Origin: Acetobacteraceae bacterium
GTDB lineage: Bacteria; Pseudomonadota; Alphaproteobacteria; Acetobacterales; Acetobacteraceae
NCBI GenBank assembly: GCA_027311485.1
Contig: DAICYU010000157.1
Location: 1-8,170 of the forward strand
Length of the DNA: 8,170 nucleotides
Reading direction: 5' to 3'
Shown: piece after piece, positions 5,248 through 8,170 of the stretch
How positions within the stretch are numbered: the first letter of the stretch is position 1
Layout of the letters: each line of letters opens with the position of its first letter
Made by a program: the position numbers and the translations under genes
Notes under the pieces: model-generated
Told to the model about the DNA's origin: nothing
Database searches by the model: none
Seen by the model: the letters and a program-made list of their open reading frames with translations, nothing else

Positions 5248-6747
5248 ATGAGCTCGCCTCGGCGCCGGACCTTTGCCTCCTTCCTGAAGGACCGCCCGCC
5301 CGCGCGAAACGTGGGTCTGCGCAGCGGCACAGTCAGCCTGATTGTTTGCGTCTGCGTCGCCCTGATCGGGACCGAGGCCTGGCAGTCCCACCAGGTGTAC
5401 CGGGACAACATCCGACGCAATGAGATCGTGACGCAGAATACCGCCCGTTCGATGGCGGAGCAGGCTGAGACAACCCTGGTGACAGCCGACACGATCGTCG
5501 CCAGCCTGGTTGAACGGGTGGAGGCTGAAGGGACCGGGCCGGAGGCCCGAACCCGGCTGTACCATCTGATGACCTCGCTGGCCGCGGCGCTGCCCGCCAT
5601 CCACGAAATGGGCATTATGGACAGTCGCGGGAATGCGATCGTCAAGTCGCTGGTCGCGCATCCAGTGGGCCTGAACTATGCAGAGCGGGACTATTTCCGC
5701 TTCCACGCCACGCACACGGATCGCGGTCCCCTGCTGGGTGAGCGGATCAAAAGCAAGGTGGACGGTACCATCAACGTGACCGTGACACGCCGCATCGACA
5801 ATCCCGATGGCAGCTTCGCCGGCGTCGTCGTCACCAGTGTTGCCATGAGCTTCTTCCAGCATCTGTTCGATCAGGTGCAGGCAAAATCCGGCGGGATCAT
5901 CTCCCTGTTCGCCGACGATGGCACCTTTCTGGTCCGCAGCCCGCCAATGCCCGAGGACGTCGCGTCCTGGGCCGTGGCCGGTTCAGGCGAACTCGGTGTG
6001 CAGTTGCGCAGACATCCGGATGCGGGCACCGTTACTTTTACATCCGTCGTGGATGGCGTGCGCCGCCGCGGCGCCTACAGCCGTCTCGGCTTGTTTCCGC
6101 TGACCGTGCTGGTCGCGCAGTCGGAGTGGGACATCCAGAGTTCCTGGCGCACCGAACTGCGCACCCACGCCATCATCCTCGGCTGTGTCCTGATTGTCGT
6201 CATCACGCTGGGACGCCGAGCTGCCAAGGCCACCCGTATGCTGGAGCAGCAGGCGCTGCAGGATGGTCTGACCGGCCTGCCGAACCGCCGCGCCTTCGAT
6301 GCCAGGTTGGAGCAGGAGCTGCGCCGTGCGGAGCGGTCGGGACAGCCCCTGTCGGTCATCATGATCGATATCGACCATTTCAAAGCCTACAACGACTATC
6401 ATGGCCATTTCGCGGGCGACGAATGCCTGCGTGCCGTCGCCAACACGATCCGGAATTGCCTGCGGCGCGCCAGCGACTTTGCCGCCCGCTACGGCGGGGA
6501 GGAAATCGTCGTTGTCCTGCCCGGCGCCGATGCGGGGCAGGCACGCGCCGTTGCGCATGCGATGCGGCGCTCCGTGCGCCTGCTGGCGGCACCACAGGCA
6601 GACCACCTCGGCGGCGTCGTTACGTTCAGTGCCGGGGTGGCAACCTATTGGCCTGGGGAAGCTGCGGGGCTGCGCGCCCTGCTCGATGATGCTGACGCGG
6701 CCTTGTATGCGGCCAAGGCCGCCGGCCGGGACACGATCATGCCGTAA
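5248..6747 (+). CDS. Membrane-anchored Cache-domain diguanylate cyclase (GGDEF)
   Basis: A 499-residue inner-membrane sensor enzyme that condenses two GTP into c-di-GMP. A basic cytosolic N-terminus precedes membrane segment 1 (27-45, GTVSLIVCVCVALIG core). A periplasmic domain of about 260 residues follows, with the Cache-type block ERDYFRFH...GERIKSK...RRIDNPDGSFAGVVV (about 146-195). Then come membrane segment 2 (306-324), a short helix and the GGDEF domain (333-498). Cyclase motifs are DGLTGLPNRRAF (339-350), DIDHFKAYND (374-383) and GGEEI (416-420; bases 6493-6507), where Ile replaces the usual final Phe, a tolerated variant. RASD (407-410; bases 6466-6477) lies five residues before it, an intact RxxD product-inhibition site. 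Cache domains typically bind small extracellular metabolites; the ligand here is unknown. It is divergent from the GGDEF-EAL gene. Starting at 5197 would add 17 residues. Confidence 0.94.
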   Translation: MSSPRRRTFASFLKDRPPARNVGLRSGTVSLIVCVCVALIGTEAWQSHQVYRDNIRRNEIVTQNTARSMAEQAETTLVTADTIVASLVERVEAEGTGPEARTRLYHLMTSLAAALPAIHEMGIMDSRGNAIVKSLVAHPVGLNYAERDYFRFHATHTDRGPLLGERIKSKVDGTINVTVTRRIDNPDGSFAGVVVTSVAMSFFQHLFDQVQAKSGGIISLFADDGTFLVRSPPMPEDVASWAVAGSGELGVQLRRHPDAGTVTFTSVVDGVRRRGAYSRLGLFPLTVLVAQSEWDIQSSWRTELRTHAIILGCVLIVVITLGRRAAKATRMLEQQALQDGLTGLPNRRAFDARLEQELRRAERSGQPLSVIMIDIDHFKAYNDYHGHFAGDECLRAVANTIRNCLRRASDFAARYGGEEIVVVLPGADAGQARAVAHAMRRSVRLLAAPQADHLGGVVTFSAGVATYWPGEAAGLRALLDDADAALYAAKAAGRDTIMP

Positions 6748-6754
6748 GAGCCTG

Positions 6755-6786
6755 CGCCGCAGCGGGCCGGACAGCCCCCTGCGGCG
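6755..6786. terminator. GC-rich hairpin in convergent spacer (candidate terminator)
   Basis: CGCCGCAG (6755-6762) and CTGCGGCG (6779-6786) form a perfect 8-bp stem. After one C-C mismatch it continues with three more G-C pairs (GGG/CCC) around an 8-nt loop. It begins 7 nt after the cyclase stop codon and lies in the spacer towards the opposing exporter gene. No T-tract follows on either strand, so it may be a weak terminator or a processed 3' end rather than a classic intrinsic terminator. Confidence 0.4.
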
Positions 6787-6850
6787 GTGGTCGTATGCCG
6801 ATCCTTCGGGGCCGGGTCGCGCCAGCCCGTGCCTTCAACCTTCCCCAACG

Positions 6851-8170
6851 TCACGCCGCCAAAGGCAGTGCAGCCAGGTCGTTCGACGGCACCGGCGGCA
6901 CCAGCTGGCCCGAGGCCAGTTCGGCGAACCGCCCGCCCAGCCGCACCAGTTTCTCGAACGTGCCCCGTTCAACCACCCGGCCGCTGTCAAACACCAGGAT
7001 CGAGTCCGCGTCCCGCACCGTGGACAGCCGGTGGGCGATGACGAACGTGGTCCGCCCGGCCATCAGTGCCTTCAGCGCCCGTGTCACCTTGGCCTCCGTC
7101 GCACCGTCCAGCGCGCTTGTGGCCTCATCCAGGATCAGGATCGGCGGGTTCTTCAGCAGCGCCCGCGCGATCGCCAGCCGCTGCTTCTGCCCGCCCGACA
7201 GGGTGGTGCCCCGCTCACCCACCAGGGTGTCGTACCCCTCCGGCTGCCGGATGATGAACTCGTGCGCCTCGGCCAGCCGGCAGGCCGCCTCCAGTTCCGG
7301 CTGGGTCGCGTCCGGCTTGCCCACCAGCAGGTTTTCGCGGATCGAGCGGTTGAACAGCAGGCTGTCCTGGAAGACCACGCCCACCGACCCGCGCAGGCTG
7401 TCCAGGGTGATGTCCCGCAGGTCATGCCCGTCGATGCTGATCCGCCCGGCCACCGGGTCCCACAGCCGTTGCAGCAGGCTCATCGCGGTGGATTTACCCG
7501 CACCGGTCTGCCCGACCAGCGCCACCACCTGCCCGGGCTGCGCGGTGAAGCTCACGTCCGACAGGATCGCGGCGGATTTCGGATAGGCGAAGCCGACATC
7601 CTCGAACCGCACCTCACCCGGGCCGGCCGGCAGGTCCATGGCATCGGCCGCTTCCGGCACCGTGCTGTTTGCGTCGATCACCGCGAAATACTCATCCAGC
7701 GTCGGGATTGCCGCGAACAGCCGCGACATGAAGGCTACCAGCCCGTCCAGCCGGCCGATCAGCATGCTGGCGAAGCCCATGAAGCTGACGACGTCGCCCA
7801 CCTCGGCCTGGCCGCGCAGGTGCAGGATGGTGCCCAGCACCACGATCGACAGGATCGCCACCGTGCTGGCGCTGCGCGTCAGGATGTTGACCAGCGCCCA
7901 CCAGGCCAGCACCGGAAACTGATGGTCGATCACCTGCTGCTGCACATCGGCGAAGGCACGCCGCTCCGCCGTCAGGCAGCGGAACGCCTGCACCACCGTG
8001 ACGTTGGCGAACACGTCCTGCGCCGTCGCGGCCAGATTGTTGTGGTATTTTTCCGCGCCTTTCTGCTTCGCCTCGGTCTTGCGGATCACCATCGCGGTCA
8101 GCCCGCCAAACACCACCACCAGCGCGATCAGCGCCAGCGCCAGCCGCCAGTTCAGCAGCAGCGTCAGCGG
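6851..8170 (-). CDS. ndvA: NdvA/ChvA-like glucan ABC exporter, permease-ATPase fusion (N-terminus outside window)
   Basis: The frame runs in from the right edge and gives 439 residues, probably about three quarters of a normal 580-600 residue half-transporter. The first about 180 residues are the end of the membrane domain, including the coupling region and two hydrophobic segments (about 96-113 and 126-140). The blocks FPVLAWWAL (85-93) and SFMGFASMLIGRLD (129-142) match, from memory, the NdvA/ChvA cyclic beta-1,2-glucan exporters better than MsbA-type proteins. The ATPase domain is complete: Walker A GQTGAGKST (220-228), Q-loop VVFQD (265-269), signature LSGGQ (324-328), Walker B ILILDEAT (344-351), D-loop SALD and H-loop AHR (379-381). 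The family forms homodimers in the inner membrane and exports glucan to the periplasm. The substrate is inferred from similarity; another glycan or lipid is possible. The gene converges on the diguanylate cyclase. Confidence 0.93.
   Translation of the reverse strand, partial: PLTLLLNWRLALALIALVVVFGGLTAMVIRKTEAKQKGAEKYHNNLAATAQDVFANVTVVQAFRCLTAERRAFADVQQQVIDHQFPVLAWWALVNILTRSASTVAILSIVVLGTILHLRGQAEVGDVVSFMGFASMLIGRLDGLVAFMSRLFAAIPTLDEYFAVIDANSTVPEAADAMDLPAGPGEVRFEDVGFAYPKSAAILSDVSFTAQPGQVVALVGQTGAGKSTAMSLLQRLWDPVAGRISIDGHDLRDITLDSLRGSVGVVFQDSLLFNRSIRENLLVGKPDATQPELEAACRLAEAHEFIIRQPEGYDTLVGERGTTLSGGQKQRLAIARALLKNPPILILDEATSALDGATEAKVTRALKALMAGRTTFVIAHRLSTVRDADSILVFDSGRVVERGTFEKLVRLGGRFAELASGQLVPPVPSNDLAALPLAA

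Noticed and set aside
1..8170. Mobile element, CRISPR, tRNA or rRNA
   Set aside because: No long direct or terminal inverted repeats, no spaced repeat array, no transposase or integrase motifs, and no cloverleaf was recognised by reading both strands.

Overview
The window comes from a GC-rich proteobacterium. An alphaproteobacterium of the Rhodospirillales/Acetobacteraceae type, or a relative, is plausible. That rests on the strong G/C bias at third codon positions, several multidomain c-di-GMP proteins, and an NdvA/ChvA-type glucan exporter. The taxon is inferred, since no marker gene is present. Nothing looks mobile: there is no transposase, integrase, tRNA, rRNA or CRISPR array. Six protein-coding genes fill almost the whole window, and two of them run off the edges.

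Layout from left to right: (1) the last 102 residues of an EAL-domain c-di-GMP phosphodiesterase (+, cut by the left edge); (2) an XRE/MmyB-type transcriptional regulator (-), convergent with it, the two stop codons lying in the arms of one perfect inverted repeat; (3) a YafE-like SAM-dependent methyltransferase (+), divergent from the regulator across about 80 bp; (4) a large cytosolic protein with four predicted PAS-type modules, GGDEF and EAL (-), whose stop lies only 3 nt from the methyltransferase stop; (5) a divergent spacer of about 450 bp holding candidate promoters; (6) a membrane-anchored Cache-domain diguanylate cyclase (+); (7) a 103-bp convergent spacer with a GC-rich hairpin; (8) the C-terminal 439 residues of an NdvA/ChvA-like ABC exporter (-, cut by the right edge).

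The main theme is cyclic-di-GMP signalling. One enzyme senses the periplasm and makes c-di-GMP (gene 6). One has several cytosolic sensor modules and intact motifs for both synthesis and breakdown (gene 4). One breaks it down (gene 1). The synthase has an intact RxxD inhibitory site, while the GGDEF domain of the bifunctional protein does not, so the two should differ in feedback control. The exporter could provide an envelope-polysaccharide output, but that link rests on adjacency only. The regulator/methyltransferase pair looks like a separate small module between two c-di-GMP genes, with the regulator probably acting on the shared intergenic region. No clearly new system is visible. The most distinctive items are the stop-codon hairpin, the apparently leaderless regulator promoter, and the gathering of three c-di-GMP genes.
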